Shown here piece by piece: positions 3,407-5,659 of a stretch of DNA of 5,659 nt. The notes beneath the pieces are model-generated. The model searched no databases. It was given only the letters and a program-made list of their open reading frames with translations, and had not been told where the DNA came from. How positions within the stretch are numbered: position 1 is the first letter of the stretch; each line of letters opens with the position of its first letter. The position numbers and the translations under genes are program-made. The stretch is taken from positions 1-5,659 of the forward strand of contig WTAY01000093.1 of NCBI GenBank assembly GCA_013139345.1, in the 5' to 3' direction. Source of the stretch: Methylophaga sp. (GTDB lineage Bacteria > Pseudomonadota > Gammaproteobacteria > Nitrosococcales > Methylophagaceae).

Positions 3407-5659
3407 ATGGGTAACGCCACAAAATTAAATCCTGAAAGTCTGTACCAATTCTGTAATACGGAACAGTTTGATTTCAAATCAACCGCTGACCTAGAAAGTT
3501 TACCAACAATTATTGGGCAATCACGGGCATTAGACTCGGTTGATTTTGGCGTTAACATTGTCGGCGATGGCTATAATCTTTTTGTAATGGGAGCGGCTGG
3601 CTCTGGTAAATATACCTTAGTTAAGCGCTTTCTTGATGAGCATGTAAAACACCGTGCTACGGCTGATGATTGGGGCTATGTCCATAATTTTACTAATTCA
3701 CAAAAGCCGTGGGTTGTATCGCTACCAGCGGGGCAAGGAAAGCAGCTTCATCACGATATTGAAAAAGTCATTCAACATTTATTAACTGATTTACCCCATG
3801 TTTTTGATGATGAATATTATCGAGGTCGAATGCGGTCGATTGATGAAGCCGCGCGTAAGCACCGTGTCCGTTTATTTGGCGTGTTGCAAAAGGAATCTGA
3901 TCGACAAGGTATTATCTTGCTACGCATGCAAGATGGTAGTTATGCTTTTGCGGCGAAACGTGATGGCGAGGCAATGACATCAGATGAGTTTGACCAACTG
4001 CCGGTTGATCAGCAAGAAGAAACGGAAGATGCAATCGCAACATTACATGAGGAAATGCAACATACCTTATTAGAATTGCGGGAATGGGAACGCGACAATC
4101 AAGCTAAAGTGACTGCATTAAACGATGAAGTTGCAACAGAAGTTATTAGTCGTCAAATAGATAAGCTAAAACATGCTTATCCTAAAATAGTGCGCTTACA
4201 GCACTATTTTGACGAGATGAAAAAAGACTTATTAGATAATGTTGATGCATTTTTAAAACCAGAAGAAGAGGGTGAAGAAGTTGCAACTAACACTGATAGC
4301 GCATTGCAACGTCGCTATCAAATTAATCTGATTGTTGATAATTCTGATACTAGCGGTGCCCCCGTTATTTATGAAAATCTGCCAAGTCACCAGAGCCTTC
4401 TAGGCTGCGTTGAAAATATGGCGATGATGGGCGCGTTAATCACTGACTTTAGTTTGATAAAAGCAGGCGCTCTGCATCGCGCTAATGGCGGTTACTTAAT
4501 CCTCGATGTTGAACAGTTATTAATGCAGCCTTATGCGTGGGAAGGCTTAAAACGCGCATTACAAGCTAAGGAAGTACGGTTTGATGCCTTAGAGCAAATG
4601 TATAATTTAGTGGCTACCGTATCGCTTGAACCAGAACCAATGCCATTAGATTTAAAAGTGATCTTATTAGGCGATCGCAATTTGTATTATCGGCTGTATG
4701 AATTGGATCCTGAATTTGCTGAGTTATTTAAAGTTGTGGCTGACTTTGAAGAACAAATGGAACGAACAACTGAAAATCATCTACTTTATGCACGCCTAAT
4801 TGGCAGTACAGTTCAAAAAGAAGGGCTAATGCATTTAGAAACAAATGCGGTTGCTAAGGTAATAGAACAATCTGCACGGTCGATTGAAGATAGCAGTAAG
4901 TTTTCTTTACACCTAGGTTGGATGACCGACTTATTACGAGAGTCGAGTTATTGGGCGCGTAAACGCCAGGCTAAGCACGTTTCACGAGATGATATTATTC
5001 AAACGTTACGCAGTCGAGAACAGCGTGTAGATCGTATTCGTGGTGATTTATATCAACATATTAAACGTAATATTACTCGCATTGATGTTTCTGGTGAGCA
5101 GGTTGGCCAAGTTAATGCATTATCCGTTTTTTCTATTGGTGAATTAAGCTTTTCTCAGCCGTCACGATTAACGGCAAATTGTCGTTTTGGTGATGGTGAA
5201 ATTTTAGATATTGAACGTGAAGTTGAATTAGGTGGCGATCTACACTCAAAAGGTATGCTAATTATGAGTGGTTATCTCGGGTCAACCTACGCCAAAGATA
5301 AACCACTATCTATGTCAGCAAGCCTTGTGTTTGAACAAAGTTATGGTGAAGTTGATGGAGATAGTGCCACTGTCGCAGAGCTTTGCGCCTTATTATCTGC
5401 AATAGCAGAACGACCTTTAAATCAGTCTTTAGCAATTACGGGTTCTATGAATCAGCGCGGTGAAGTACAAGCTATCGGCGGTGTTAATGAGAAGATAGAA
5501 GGCTTTTTTGATGTATGTTCAATCTTGGGGTTAAACGGACAGCAAGGCGTGATTATTCCTAGTAGCAACGTGCAACACTTAATGTTACGCCAAGATGTGA
5601 TTGATGCTGTAGCCAGTGGTCAGTTTCAAATCCATGCCATAGAAACGGTTGACCAAGCA
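3407..5659 (+). CDS. Lon-family (S16) ATP-dependent protease, LonH/YcbZ-like long form, C-terminus cut
   Basis: I translated from ATG 3407; 751 codons run to the right edge without a stop. An in-frame TAA at 3377 and no other ATG between fix the start; its ribosome binding site is weak (GAGA 3398-3401). This is a Lon-type AAA-plus-peptidase fusion related to E. coli YcbZ/LonH but longer, with a fuller N-terminal ATPase region. The P-loop is at 62-70 (GAAGSGKYT). Residues about 200-290 are charged and helical, likely coiled coil, inserted within the ATPase part. The Walker B-like YLILDVE is at 363-369 and a sensor-1-like VILLGDRN at 418-425. The S16 peptidase domain occupies about 550-745: catalytic S653 in EVDGDSATVAELCALLSA and K696 in GGVNEKIEGFF, both present. 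Homologues of this form are about 780-800 residues (from memory), so roughly 30-50 are missing to the right. It should be a cytosolic peptidase; substrates are unknown. Confidence 0.95.
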   Translation, partial: MGNATKLNPESLYQFCNTEQFDFKSTADLESLPTIIGQSRALDSVDFGVNIVGDGYNLFVMGAAGSGKYTLVKRFLDEHVKHRATADDWGYVHNFTNSQKPWVVSLPAGQGKQLHHDIEKVIQHLLTDLPHVFDDEYYRGRMRSIDEAARKHRVRLFGVLQKESDRQGIILLRMQDGSYAFAAKRDGEAMTSDEFDQLPVDQQEETEDAIATLHEEMQHTLLELREWERDNQAKVTALNDEVATEVISRQIDKLKHAYPKIVRLQHYFDEMKKDLLDNVDAFLKPEEEGEEVATNTDSALQRRYQINLIVDNSDTSGAPVIYENLPSHQSLLGCVENMAMMGALITDFSLIKAGALHRANGGYLILDVEQLLMQPYAWEGLKRALQAKEVRFDALEQMYNLVATVSLEPEPMPLDLKVILLGDRNLYYRLYELDPEFAELFKVVADFEEQMERTTENHLLYARLIGSTVQKEGLMHLETNAVAKVIEQSARSIEDSSKFSLHLGWMTDLLRESSYWARKRQAKHVSRDDIIQTLRSREQRVDRIRGDLYQHIKRNITRIDVSGEQVGQVNALSVFSIGELSFSQPSRLTANCRFGDGEILDIEREVELGGDLHSKGMLIMSGYLGSTYAKDKPLSMSASLVFEQSYGEVDGDSATVAELCALLSAIAERPLNQSLAITGSMNQRGEVQAIGGVNEKIEGFFDVCSILGLNGQQGVIIPSSNVQHLMLRQDVIDAVASGQFQIHAIETVDQA

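Noticed and set aside
3376..3558. 60-codon minus-strand open frame opposite the start of the Lon-like gene
   Set aside because: It is antisense to the well-supported protease N-terminus and has no ribosome binding site or recognisable sequence.

Overview
This 5.66 kb window is AT-rich bacterial chromosome, with many TTA leucine codons and AT-rich spacers. The gene content is RNase R, CheV, a Coq7-type ubiquinone hydroxylase, a small PilZ protein and an E. coli YcbZ/LonH-like protease. It fits a motile, ubiquinone-respiring gammaproteobacterium, most plausibly a marine Alteromonadales/Vibrionales-type lineage. I cannot name a genus from sequence alone. The DNA is compactly coding, and I see no insertion sequence, phage gene, CRISPR array, tRNA or rRNA.

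Layout: (1) 1-918, minus strand: the first 306 codons of rnr, running off the left edge. (2) 919-1340: a 422-base spacer between the divergent genes rnr and cheV. I see no convincing gene in it, but it holds several dyad symmetries. The best are an 8-bp inverted repeat with half-sites 21 bp apart, and a hairpin containing an exact GCCGATAA octamer, the flagellar sigma-28 -10 consensus. (3) 1341-2303: cheV, plus strand. (4) 2319-2963: coq7, starting at GTG 15 bases after the cheV stop, so probably co-transcribed. (5) 3013-3321, minus strand: a PilZ-domain protein converging on coq7. (6) 3322-3406: an 85-base divergent spacer. (7) 3407 to the right edge: a Lon-family protease with an AAA-like region and a C-terminal Ser-Lys peptidase domain, 751 codons visible and still open.

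How the genes relate: CheV couples chemoreceptors to CheA and carries a phosphorylatable receiver. PilZ proteins usually read cyclic-di-GMP, so two signalling genes linked to motile or sessile behaviour lie close together. Coq7 makes ubiquinone for respiration, RNase R degrades structured RNA, and the Lon-like protein is a predicted peptidase. They do not form one obvious pathway. I do not see a clearly undescribed multi-gene system. The points most worth a second look are the dyad-rich rnr/cheV spacer, the cheV-coq7 linkage, the pilZ/Lon-like divergent pair and the non-classical P-loop of the protease.
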